Source: Ciborinia camelliae (Eukaryota; Ascomycota; Leotiomycetes; Helotiales; Sclerotiniaceae). From it: a stretch of DNA of 64,000 nt. Numbering within the stretch: position 1 is the stretch's first letter; each line of letters starts with the position of its first letter. The stretch is taken from the NCBI GenBank assembly GCA_025890175.1, contig JANPYM010000006.1, positions 250,024 through 314,023 on the forward strand, given 5' to 3'. This document shows, piece after piece, positions 1-12,621 of this stretch. A model generated the notes under the pieces. It was not told where the DNA came from and made no database searches. It saw only the letters and a program-made list of their open reading frames with translations. The position numbers and the translations under genes were made by a program.

Positions 1-2029
1 GATTTCAAAATTTATTGTTTTTAATTATAAAAAACTTAAAATTATATTTATATAAAAAAAATCTAAAATAATTAAAATAAATTAATAAATATATATCTTT
101 TTATTTTTTAATATATTTATTGTTTTTATAATAAACTAATAATTTTTATAAATAAAGATATAAGTTTTTAATGTAAATATTAAAAATATACTTTTTTCTA
201 ATATAAATTCCTAATTTTGTTTGATATATTTATTTTGTTAAATTATATTAATTTAAATACCCAAATTAATAAAATAATAAAATATTATTAATTGATATTT
301 TGATTTAAATATAATAATAATAATAATAATAATATATTTTTTTTTATTTAAATCTAAAATTATAAAAACATTTAGAACAATTATTAGGTTTTATTATTTT
401 TTTATTAATATACTTCGTTATCTTTTTATTAAAAAGATTTAATGTTTTTTTATTAATATAAGTCCATTTTTTTTTAGAATAATTCTTTTCGAAATATTTT
501 TTTTAATAATATTAATATTTAGGCAAATTTTTATAAATGATAATATAATAACTTATTTATTAATATTAATAATATTTTAATAATTTTTTTTAATATTCCT
601 AATATTAAATTTTTTTTATTAATTGATTTTTTTATATAATTTTTTGATTTAGTTTTATTTTGATTTTAATAGATTTTATTAATATAATATCTTTATTGTT
701 TTTTTATAATTTATAAAAAAATTAAACAAAATTTAAATAATATAATAAAATATTATATATTTTTTTGAAATAATAATTTATAATATTAATAAAATAATAT
801 ATTTAATTAATATTTTTTAATTTATATATTTATTTTATAAATTTTTTTTAAATTTTAGATTATCAAAAAAATTCAAATATTTTTTTATTTATATTAAAAT
901 AAAAATTAATAAATAATTGTTTACAATATATATTATTTGTTTTATATTTTATATTTTTTTTTAAATTATTTAAATAAAAAACAAAATTATTTATATTTTA
1001 TTTCAAATATTATTTGATTTTTAACATCCAAATAATTATTATATATTATTAATTTTTTTTATTCAAAATTATATTATATATATATTTTTTAAATTTTATT
1101 TATATAATATTATTTAATTAAATTATATTAATAAATTAATATTATATTATTAAAAAACGTTTTTCGAAATATTATATTATATAATTTATTTTCTAAATAT
1201 TGATAAAAAAATAGTACCTATTATTATTTCAAAATATTATTTCAATTTAAAAAAAAAAATTTTTTATTTAAAAAATATTTGCTTTTTTATATCAAAATAA
1301 TTTTTAAAATTTTGAAAACCTAATATTTAATTTAAAATAAACGAATAATATATTATTAAAAATTATTAATATTTTAGCAATTTTTTATATTTAAATAAAT
1401 TGAGTTATAATTTTATTTATAATTTTTATATTATCTCTTATACTCTATATCTATTATTTTAAAATATTACAAAAATTTTTCCCCAAAAATTCTTTAAACC
1501 CTAAAAAAAAATTTATACCTCACTAATATATATAAAATTCATTAATAATATTATTTTATATATTATCGATTTTAATATTCTATTAAACAAATATAAAAGT
1601 ATTTTTTATTTTTAATACTATTTTAAATATTATTAATTTAATTAACAAATTATTTTTTAAATAAAATAAAAAAAATTATTAAAATAAAAAATATAAAGAA
1701 TTAATTAAATTAATAATAACTCTAAAACTTTTTATTACTTTCTAAATAAAATTTTTATTATCTTTTAAATAATTAATAATACACCATTAATTGTTATTTA
1801 AACAATAATACCCCGTTTAACATAAAATTTTGCAAACTTTCAAAACCCCCTTTATTTAATTACATAAACCTATTCCGTATATATTAATATTTTATAAATT
1901 AAACACTACACCAAAGATTCGTTATTAATTGATATCAAACGCTAGCGATCGCCGATATACCAATTTCAAGTCTAAATTCTATACCCAAACATCTCTTTTG
2001 TTTTTATTACCTTTAGATCCGTAATATAT

Positions 2030-5000
2030 TTATTAAATTATTAAAATTTATTTTATTATATATTATAAATTAATTAAAAACGTTTTAATTTTTTTCAAAA
2101 ATTTGTATTTTTTAATTATTATATATAAAAAAATTTATTTCAAAAAAAATAAAATATTTTATTTTAATAAAAAATATAAAAATAATAAAAATTATAATAA
2201 TAATTATAAAGAATATATTAATTATAATAATTATTTTTATTTAAAAAATAAAAAATGTTTTATTTATAAATAATTAAAATGTTAATTTATAAGGTATAAT
2301 AAAAAAAAACGAGATATATTAAGATAAAAATTTAAAACAAAATATTTTGGATTAAATAATAAATTTAATAAAACATTTAAATAATTTTTTTTAAATTATA
2401 AAAAACCAATTTTATAGGATATTATTAATAATAAAATTAATGTTTTTTTTAAATAATATAAATTAAATTTTAATAAAAATAAAAAATCTAATATATTTTT
2501 TATTTTATACAAATTAATTAATAACAAAACAATTATAATAAATTTTTTTAATTAATTTTTTATATATATATTAATCAATAATATTGACTTTGTATAATCT
2601 TTTTTTTTTAATATTATTAAAAATATTTTTGAAATTTATATAATTAAATATAATAATCGAGAATTTTATAATATTATAATTGATTTTAATGTAATATAAT
2701 ATTTAATAATAAAATAAAAATAATATTTAGTTTATAAATATATATTTAAAAATATTAATATTGATTTAATTAAAATTAATATTATTAAATTTATTTTTAA
2801 TATTGAATAAATAATATTAATTAATTTTATTAATTTTTATTTATTTTTTAAAATTATTAAATTTTATATAATAAAAATTAATATATTATTTTTATTATTA
2901 TTAATTAATATAAATAAAAATAAAATTTATTTTAATAATATTTGAAATATTTTAATTTTATTAATAAATATATATTCAATATTTCAAAAAAACAATTATA
3001 TTTTTTTATTTTAAAAAATTTAATTATAAAGTTTTGTTTAGAATTTTATTAAAATTAATAATTATTATTTAATAAATATAAATTTAAAATAATTTTATAA
3101 ATATTTTAAATATTTATTAATTTATTATTTTTATTAAATATTTTAAAAAATAAAATATAAAAATATTATTTAAAATAATTTAAAAAATTTTATCAGATTT
3201 TATAAATATTATTAGAAATACAAAAAATCTTTTAAAAGATTTAAATTTAATTTTTATAAAAATATTAATTTTAATTATTTAATTATAATAAATATTTTTT
3301 ATATTAAAAAAAAAATTTATTTTTTATATAATTAATAAAAAAATTTAATTTTAAACAATTTAATAATTTAATAATATTAATATTTATTATATTTAAAATA
3401 TTTTAAAAAAATATTAAATAAATATATATATAAAATTTTCAGATTATATTATTTATAATATTAATAAGAATTTTATTAATAAAAAATTTATTTAATATAT
3501 TAATATAATATTAATTAAAATTAAGAATATATTAATTAAAATATATTGATTTATTAAAATTATTAAATATTATTATTTTATATTATAACAAATATATAAT
3601 ATTATTAATAAAAAAATAAAAAAATTAAAAATAATCAAAAAAATGAGATTATAAATGATTATCAAAATTATTAACAATTTGGCAAAACCTAATAATTTAA
3701 TTCTAATTCTTTTAATTTTTAAAATATATTTTTAAATAAGTAAATTTAATATTTCAATATTATTAATATTATAATAATTAAAAATTATTAAAAAAATTAT
3801 AAATAAATTATATAAATTAAAAATTAAATAAATAATATTAAATGTTTTAAAATAACAAAATAAATTAAATATAAAATTAATATATAATTTGTTTTTAAAT
3901 ATTAAAATATTAATATAAAAAAAAAAAAAATAATTGTATTAATAAATAAATAAAATTATTCAAATTATTTAATATAATAAATAAAATTTATACAATACAA
4001 TTAATTAATAATTTTATTAAATTCAAATTTATTTCAATAAAATTATTTTAACAATAAAAATCAATTAAACAAAATCAATTCCCAAATAATAATTTATTTT
4101 AATCAAATTAAAATATTTAATTATTTCAATTAATAATTATTATTTTATTTATATATTATTTACAAAATATTATAAATATATAAATCTTACAAATAAATAA
4201 TAATGATTTAATATTTATTATTAATATTTTTATTTATTTTTAATTAAATAAAAAAAATAATAAAGAAATTTTTAATTTCTATTTTAATAAATTAAATAAA
4301 GAATTTATTTTTGTTACAACTATAATATTTATATTATATTTAATAAATTTATTTATTTATACAAAATCGAAATAAAAAGAAATTAATAAATTAATAAAAA
4401 ACAAAATATTTGAATTTATTTTATTAAAAAATATATTATTAAATATTAAAATTTTTAATTTACAATTTGTTAATGAGATTAAATATATTAAAATTAATAA
4501 AATATATTCTAAATTTTGATTAATTATTTAAATATAATAAAATAAAAACAAAAATATAATTTTTATATAATTATTTATAATATAATATATTAATTAACAA
4601 ATAATATTAATATTAATAATAATTAAAAAAATTATAAAATATAATATTAATTTTTATAAACAAAATATTAATTAAATTTATATTCAAATTATAATTAATT
4701 TAATCCGAAAGTTTTATATTTAATCTTTATCAAAAATAAAAATTTCTAAAAAAAATTTTTATTACAAATAATATATTTATTATATAATATTTTAAAAACT
4801 AAAAATTATTAATTTAATATTTATTATAAATATTATATTGAAAATCTTTAAATAAAATAATCAATTTATAATTTATATCTTATATATATAATATTAAAGA
4901 ATATTATTTTCGAAATTATTAATTTACAAATTAATAATATATTTATTATTATTAATAAAGAATTTATAAATCGAAAATAAAAATAATTTAAAAAAACTAA

Positions 5001-5434
5001 ATTTTTAATTAAAAAATATAAAATATTAATATTTAAAATTTTAATAAAATTTAATAACAAAATATTTATAATAAATAATAATATAATTTATTTAAATCAA
5101 AAAAATCAATTTAAAAATATTAAATTAATCAAAATCGAATTTGTAAATTTACATAATATTTGAAAAAAAGTTTGTATAATTATTATATTAAAAAACCAAT
5201 ATCTTTTATATTAAACCTAAATTATATATAATATAATAATATATTAATTAAAAATATTATATAATTTATTAATTATTATTTAAATAATTAATTTAAAACT
5301 AAAAGATATTAAAACATTAAATAAATGTTTATAATAATAAATTAATAATTTTATAAAAAAACTTTATTACGTTTTGTTTAATATCAATTTATTTTAATTA
5401 ATTGTTTTTATTAACACTTTTTTTATTAATAATT
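2030..5434 (+). mobile_element. RIP-degraded LTR-type retroelement, left inverted copy
   Basis: This stretch is the reverse complement, with transitions and small indels, of 6,245-9,800. For example, 3,220-3,310 matches 8,519-8,600 almost base for base on the opposite strand, and 4,480-4,570 matches 7,080-7,150. Read on the + strand, about 3,500-3,720 follows a retroelement integrase core. The codons still align with the better-preserved copy at 8,100, ending in a segment that in fungal elements precedes the conserved VPTLLVF-type motif. Frames are broken throughout by RIP-created stops. No long terminal repeat could be delimited. The exact family is uncertain: the integrase type is one common in fungal retroelements, and I do not commit to Copia or Gypsy. 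Confidence 0.72.
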
Positions 5435-6056
5435 AAAATTTATTATTTTAAATTAAATATATTATAATATTTATAAACAAATATAATAAAATTAATATTA
5501 TTTATTAATTATTAATTAAATATAAATGAATTATAAAAAATATATTAACTTTCAAATTTTATAAAATAATTTTAAAATTCGATTTGAAAACAATTATTAA
5601 AAATATAATTAATAATATTTTTGTTTAAAATATATTTTTGGTAATTTATATTAATTTTAAATTGTTATACAATTGTTTTATAAAATTAAATATAATTTAA
5701 AAAAAAAAAATTAATAATTGATATTATAATATTTTATTAATTTTATAAATATTGCGAAATTATTAAAATCAAATAAATCGATAAAGATTTTAATTCGATT
5801 AATATAATAATTAAATCCAAATTATATAATATATTAAAAAAGTTAATAAAAAATAATATTATTAATATTAAGATTATAAAATAAATTGAATATAATAAAT
5901 AAAAAAATTAATATAATATTGAAAAAAAAATAATATAAAAAAATAATATATTTTTTATAAAACTATAAATAATTATATAATTTTGTATAAAGTATATTAT
6001 ATAATTAAATAATATTTTAGATAATTATAAATATTAAATAAATTATATATTTATAA
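5435..6056. other. AT-rich spacer between the inverted arms
   Basis: AT-rich sequence without a recognisable gene. Similarity between the two inverted copies fades at 5,434 on the left and 6,245 on the right, so this is the left part of the centre of the inverted structure. I see nothing else in it. Confidence 0.5.
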
Positions 6057-6244
6057 CACGTTTGTATATATACCATATATAGTTGCGGCGTATCGTTTAC
6101 AGCATTCTTGCGTTACGGTGCTAGCATACGCTAGCAGGTATATATAATTGATCTGTAGCATAGTTTTTAGAGCTTCAAGCCAAATATATTGTATACTATA
6201 GTATATTTGTTTTTTCATCGCCCATAGTGATTCCAATAAAATCC
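6057..6244. other. GC-rich island A with hairpin, little touched by RIP
   Basis: A sudden 190-bp island of mixed composition in the centre of the inverted repeat. It holds a perfect 7-bp stem with a 4-base loop (TGCTAGC at 6,119-6,125, GCTAGCA at 6,130-6,136) and CG-containing words absent from the surrounding DNA. The minus strand is open for 75 codons (6,278 down to 6,051), but the product resembles nothing I recognise. The right half (about 6,140-6,244) may be unmutated retroelement sequence; the left half resembles the other hairpin islands in character. Confidence 0.5.
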
Positions 6245-9200
6245 TAATTATTAATAAAGAAAATGTTAATAAAAACAATTAATTAAAATAAATCAATATT
6301 AAATAAAATATAGCGAAGTTTTTGTATTGAATTATTGATTTATCATTATAAGTGTTTATTTAATGTTTTAATATTTTTTAATTTCAAATTAATTATTTAA
6401 ATAATAATCAATAGGTTATATAATACTTTTGATTGATATGTTATTGCATTATATATAATTCGGATTTGATATAAAAAATATTAGTTTTTCGATATAATAG
6501 TTATATAAACTTTTTTTCGAATATTATATAAATTTGTAAATTTAGTTTTAATTAATTTGATATTTTTAAATTAATTTTTTTGATTCAAATAAATTGTATT
6601 ATTATTTATTATAAATATTTTGCTATTAAATTTTATTAAAATTTTATATTTTTAATTAAAAATTTAATTTTTTTAAATTGTTTTTGCTTTTAATCTATAA
6701 ATTTTTTATTAATAATAATAAATATATTATTAATTTATAAATTAATAATTTCGAAAATAATATTTTTTAATATTATATGTATAAAATATAAATTATAAAT
6801 CAATTGTTTTATTTGAAAATTTTTGATATAATGTTTATAATAAATATTAAATTAATAATTTTCAATTTTTAAAATATTATATAACAAATATATTATTTAT
6901 AATAAAAATCTTTTAAAAATTTTTATTTTTAATAAAAATTAAATATAAAACTTTTAGATTAAATTAATTATAGTTTAAATATAAACTTAATTAATATTTT
7001 GTTTGTAAAAATTAACATTGTATTTTATAACTTTTTTAATTATTATTAATATTAATATTATTTATTAATTAATATATTATATAATAAATAATTATATAAA
7101 AATTATATTTTTATTTTTATTTTATTATATTTAAATAATTAATTGAAATTTAGAATATACTTTATTAATTTTAATATATTTAATTTTATTAATAAATTAT
7201 AATTTAAAGATTTTAATATTAAATAATATATTTTTTAATGAAATAAATTTGGATATTTTGTTTTTATTAATTTATTAATTTTTTTTTATTTCGATTTTAT
7301 ATAAATTAATAAATCTATTAAATATAATATAAATATTATAATTGTAATAAAAATAAATTTTTTATTTAATTTATTAAAATAAAAATTAAAAATCTTTTTA
7401 TTATTTTTTTTATTTAACTAAAAATAAACAAAAATATTAATAATAAATATTAAATTATTATTATTTATTTGTAAAGTTTATATATTTATAATATTTTACA
7501 AATAATATATAAACAAAATAATAATTATTAATTAGAATAATTAAATATTTTAATTTAATTAAAACAAATTATTATTTAAAAATTAATTTTATTTAATTGA
7601 TTTTTATTATTGAAATAATTTTATTAAAATAAATTTGAATTTAATAAAATTATTAATTAATTATATTATATAAATTTTATTTATTATACTAAATAATTTG
7701 AATAACTTTATTCATTTACTAATATAATTGTTTTTTTTTTTCTATACTAATATTTTAATATTTAAAAATAAATTATATATTAATTTTGTATTTGATTTAT
7801 TTTGTTATTCTAAAATATTTAATATTATTTGTTTAATTTTTAATTTATATAATTTATTTATAATTTTTTTAATAGTTTTTGATTATTACAATATTAATAA
7901 TATTAAAATATTAAACTTATTTATTCAAAAATATATTTTAAAAATTAAAAATATCGAAATTAGATTATTAGATTTTATCAAATTGTTAACAATCTTGATA
8001 ATTATTTATAATTTTATTTTCTTAATTATTCCTAATTCCTTTATTTTTTTATTAATAATATTATATATTTATTATAATATAAAATAATAACGTTCAACAA
8101 TTCCGATGGACTAATATGCTTCAACCGGCATATCCTTGGTCTTGATCAACATCGTATCGGCGTCAGCCATCTGTAGTCTCATTTCCTTGGTCGTTCCTAA
8201 TCCCTTTATTTCTTTATCAATAATATTATATATTTGTTATAATATAAAATAATAACATTTAATAATCCTAATAAACCAATATACTTCAATTAATATACCT
8301 TTAATCTTAATTAATATTATATTAATATATTAAATAAATTTTTTGTTAATAAAGTTTTTATTAATATTATAAATAATATAATCTAAAAATTTTATATATA
8401 TATTTATTTAATATTTTTTTAAAATATTTTAAATATAATAAATATTAATATTATTAAATTATTAAATTATTTAAAATTAAATTTTTTTATTAATTATATA
8501 AAAAACAAATTTCTTTTTAATATAAAAAATATTTATTATAATTAAATAATTAAAATTAATATTTTTATAAAAATTAAATTTAAATCTTTTAAAAGATTTT
8601 TTGTATTTTTAATAATATTTATAAAATTTAATAAAATTTTTTAAATTATTTTAAATAATATCTTTATATTTTATTTTTTAAAATATTTAATAAAAATAAT
8701 AAATTAATAAATATTTAAAATATTTATAAAATTATTTTAAATTTATATTTATTAAATAATAATTATCGATTTCAATAAAATTCTAAACAAAATTTTATAA
8801 TTAAATTTTTCAAAATAAAAAGATATAATCGTTTTTTTAAAATATTAAATATATATTTATTAATAAAATTAAAATATTTCAAATATTATTAAAATAAATT
8901 TTGTATTTATTTATATCAATTAATAATAACAAAAATAATATATTAATTTTTATTATATAAAATTTAATAATTTTAAAAAATAAATAAAAATTAATAAAAT
9001 TAATTGATATTATTTATTTAATATTAAAAATAAATTTGATAATATTAATTTTAATTAAATTAATATTAATATTTTTAAATATATATTTATAAATTAAATA
9101 TTATTTTATTTTATTGTTAAATATTATATTATATTAAAATTAATTATAATATTGTAAAATTTTTAATTATTATATTTAATTATATAAATTTTAAAAATGT

Positions 9201-9800
9201 TTTTAATAATATTAAAAGGAGGAGATTGTATAAGATTGATATTATTAATTAAAGTATATATAAAAAATCGATTAAAAAAATTTATTATAATTGTTTTATT
9301 ATTAATTAATTTATAAAAAATAAAAAATATATTAAATTTTTTATTTTTATTAAAATTTAATTTATATTATTTAAAAAAAATATTAATTTTATTATTAATA
9401 ATATTTTATAAAATCGATTTTTTATAATTTAAAAAAAATTATTTAAATATTTTATTAAATTTATTATTTAATTTAAAATATTTTATTTTAAATTTTTATT
9501 TTAATATATTTTATTCTTTTTTATTATATTTAATAAATCAATATTTCAATTATTTATAAATAAAACATTTTTTATTTTTTAAATAAAAATAATTATTATA
9601 ATTAATATATTCTTTATAATCCTTACTATAATTTTTATTATTTTTATATTTTTTATTAAAATAAAATATTTTATTTTTTTCAAAATAAACTTTTTTATAT
9701 ATAACAATTAAAAAATACAAATTTTCAAAAAAAACTAAAATATCCTTAATTAATTTATAATAAATAATAAAATAAATTTTAATAATTTAACAAATATTAA
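6245..9800 (-). mobile_element. RIP-degraded LTR-type retroelement, right inverted copy
   Basis: This is the inverted partner of 2,030-5,434, so the two copies converge on a spacer at 5,435-6,244. A short section (about 8,097-8,215) escaped most RIP and reads on the minus strand as integrase: residues MPVEAY, one stop, then SIGIVER, followed by a tract whose codons fit ERYHGPLRR-type residues after C-to-T change and then KEMRLQMA. These are hallmark residues of the integrase (rve) core of fungal retroelement polyproteins. The arm is about 165 bp longer than its partner because of a tandem duplication (separate entry). It is not a functional gene: stops interrupt every frame. Confidence 0.75.
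7990..8320 (-). repeat. 165-bp in-frame tandem duplication inside integrase relic
   Basis: Bases near 8,031-8,154 recur at 8,196-8,319 with an offset of exactly 165 bp (55 codons). The offset is constant across several anchors (8,031 to 8,196; 8,091 to 8,256). Differences between the copies are nearly all transitions. Each copy is degraded over a different part, so the 8,097-8,200 stretch keeps near-original sequence. The inverted partner at 3,500-3,720 has a single copy, so the duplication is specific to this arm. The outer boundaries are approximate because RIP blurs them. Confidence 0.75.
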
Positions 9801-10523
9801 TAATCTTTTAATAAAAATAATTTAATATTTATAAATTTTTATTTAATTTTTTTTATAAATAATAAAATTTACTAATTATAATTTATAAATATTTTTTAAT
9901 AATCTTTTTTTTATTTTTAATAATTATTATAATAAATATTACACTTTTTTAATAATATAATATTTTTTATTTATATTTATTATTTTTAAATATTAAAATA
10001 ATTATATAATATATTTTCTTTAATTTTTAAAATATATTATTAAAATTTTATAATAATAATTAAATATTATCTCTATCAATATTATTAAAAAAACTTTTAT
10101 TTAAAAAATACAATTAATATTAATTTTTTAATAATAATTAATAAAAATAAAAAACTTAAAATTAAAATTATTATTTTAATTAATATATTTTTTAAAAATA
10201 TTATATAATTTATTAAAATTATTAAAATTATAATTAATATTCAAAATTTTAATAAAATTAATATTTAATAATTTTAATTTTTTTAATTTTTTAAATTAAT
10301 ATTTTTATAAATAAAATAATATCAAATCCGAATTATTATTATTATTAAAATTATTATTTAAAAAATTATTAAATAATTTTTTAAAAAATTAAAATAGTTT
10401 ATCGAATTTTTAAGATTTAATAAAAACAATATTATTTTTAAAAATAATATTATTTTTTTAAAAATTAATTTTATTTTTCTTTAATAAAATTTTAAATAGT
10501 TTTAATAAAACCAAAAATAATTT
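9801..10523. other. AT-rich DNA, no feature recognised
   Basis: Heavily AT-rich sequence between the right retroelement arm and the artefactual duplication. No open frame or structure could be supported. Confidence 0.5.
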
Positions 10524-12611
10524 AAATTTAATTAATAATTCGAATTTCGCAATATTTTAATATTTAAATATATTTTATAATAAAAAATATAAATTTTTTT
10601 TTTTATTAATTCTTTTACCCTTAAATATTTATAATATAAATAATTATAATAAAAAATTTTTAACTTAAAACTAATTAAATTCTATTATTAAAAAATCGAA
10701 TTTTTAAAAAATTAAAATATTTTAAATAAACAAAATTAAAATATTTTAAATATTAAAACTTTATAAAACTAAAATATTATAAAAAAATTTCATATTATAA
10801 TATCCTTTATAATTATCTAATTTTTTATTTTTACATAAAAAAAAATTAATTAATTTTTTTTTTTTTAATATTTTAATAAATAATAATAATAAAAAATTTT
10901 TACAAAATATATTATTCGAAATTTTAAAAAATTTAATTTAAAAATAAAAATTTAATAATTTTTATTTTTTGTTTTTAATTTTTTAAATATATTATAATAA
11001 TTTTAAAAATTAAAATTTAAAATAATAATTTATCAAAATTTTTTTTACTTTATTATTAATTCACTTATAATACTCAATATAAAAAATTTTAAAAAATATT
11101 CAATAAATATTTAATTTTTTATTTAAAATATTTTTTTTAATATATATTTTATAAACTTTTAATTTATTATAAATCTTAAAAAAAAAATATATTCCAATAT
11201 ATTGAAAATATTTTATTTTTCAATTTAAAAATTTTTGAAACAAAATTTTTATAATTTATTATCATATAAATATTTTAATTTAAAAATATATAATTTGTAT
11301 TTACAATATTCTTTTAAATTTGTAACAAGATTTTTTAAATTAATATTATTACTTTATTTTTTATTAAATATTTTATAAATCATTATTCCAATTTATAATA
11401 AAATAAAAAATTCTAATTATATAAAAACATTATTTTTTTTATTAAAAAATAATAAAAATAAATAAAATTTTTTAAATATTATTAATTTTATAAATATATT
11501 TAATATTATAAATAAAAATGATAAATATAAATTTCTTTATATAATAAAATCAAAATGTTATTATAAATTATTTTATTTGTTTATTTAAATAAATTATTTT
11601 AAACAAAAAATTTTAAAATAAATATTTTATTTATAAAATATAAAAGCAAAGATATTATAATATAAAAGTTTATATTTCTTTATAATACAATTATTAATCT
11701 TATTTATTTTGTAATTAAAATATTAGATTTTTAATCTATAATATAATTTTATTAATTAATATTGAAATTATTATAGATAATAAAAAATAAATATATTATA
11801 ATATATAATATATTTAATTCAAAATTTTAAAAATTATATTACAAATTAATTATATATACTTATTAATGTATACTAGCACTGTAGCGCGGGGGTGCCGCAA
11901 GTAGTACGCCGCGGCCGTGCGCGGCGCATGCGCAAGCGTGCCGTAGGCACGTGATTTATCCAACAATTATTTTATAATTTATATATTGTTTAATTTTATA
12001 ATATATTTATAACCTTATTTTTATTTTTTTTAATTGTATTATTTTTTTGTTATAGTATTTATTTAATTAAAAAATTAAAATTTTAATATTAAAAATATTA
12101 TAATTATATAATTAATATAAACAAATTATATTTTAATAATATAAAATATTTTAAAATAAATATTAATAATTTTATTTATAAATATATAATTTTTATTAAT
12201 ATTTATAAATATTTAAAAAAAATTTATAATTAATAATTGCAAATATTTTCAATTATATTAAAAAAATTAATTTTAAATTATTATTATTATAATATTATTA
12301 AATTATTTATTATTTTTAATATAATATATATTTATATAATTATATATTTCAAAAATAAAGATTATTAATAGTTTATTTAAAATTAATAATATAAAATAAT
12401 ATTATAATTAATTAAAAAACAATAATTAAATAAAATTTATAATAAATATTTTAAATTTCTTTTTATTAAAATAAAAATCTTCTTTTATAAATTATTTTTA
12501 AATTTTTAAAATAAAAACTTTTTTCAAATTAAATTATTTAATATTTATTATATTATTAAATTATATAAAATTATATATATTTTTTTTATATTAAATTTTA
12601 ATTTCTTTTAA
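10524..12611. repeat. Left copy of probable assembly duplication
   Basis: This 2,088-bp stretch is repeated at 12,622-14,710 with essentially one single-base indel (an A-run near 11,230 versus 13,326) and no RIP-type transitions that I found. Two genomic copies in a RIP-active block should carry many transitions. The copy abuts a run of exactly ten N, so overlapping contig ends placed side by side is the simplest explanation. The content is AT-rich with no gene, apart from the GC island at 11,868. Confidence 0.85.
11868..11955. other. GC-rich hairpin island B (repeated at 13,967-14,054)
   Basis: An island of about 88 bp, very GC-rich, within DNA that is otherwise nearly all A and T. It contains a 7-bp perfect stem (CGCCGCG 11,907-11,913, CGCGGCG 11,920-11,926), a 10-bp palindrome GCGCATGCGC (11,924-11,933) and a 6-bp stem CGTGCC-GTA-GGCACG (11,937-11,951). 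There is no open frame of note and no tRNA-like cloverleaf. The second occurrence lies in the artefactual duplicate and should not be counted separately. Confidence 0.6.
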
Positions 12612-12621
12612 NNNNNNNNNN
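12612..12621. other. Assembly gap (10 N)
   Basis: Ten undetermined bases joining two copies of the same sequence. The same arrangement occurs at 26,893 and 47,224, which points to a systematic scaffolding behaviour. Confidence 0.98.

Noticed and set aside
4866..5060. 64-codon minus-strand frame in AT-rich DNA
   Set aside because: It has the same low-complexity composition and lies within the left retroelement arm. No motif.
6051..6278. 75-codon minus-strand frame across GC island A
   Set aside because: It is open mainly because the island escaped RIP. The product has no recognisable motif and starts within degraded retroelement sequence.
7728..8087. 119-codon open frame on the + strand in the AT-rich block
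   Set aside because: Its residues are almost only F, I, L, N, Y and K, as expected from RIP DNA. It lies antisense to the integrase relic and its duplication, so it is a compositional accident.
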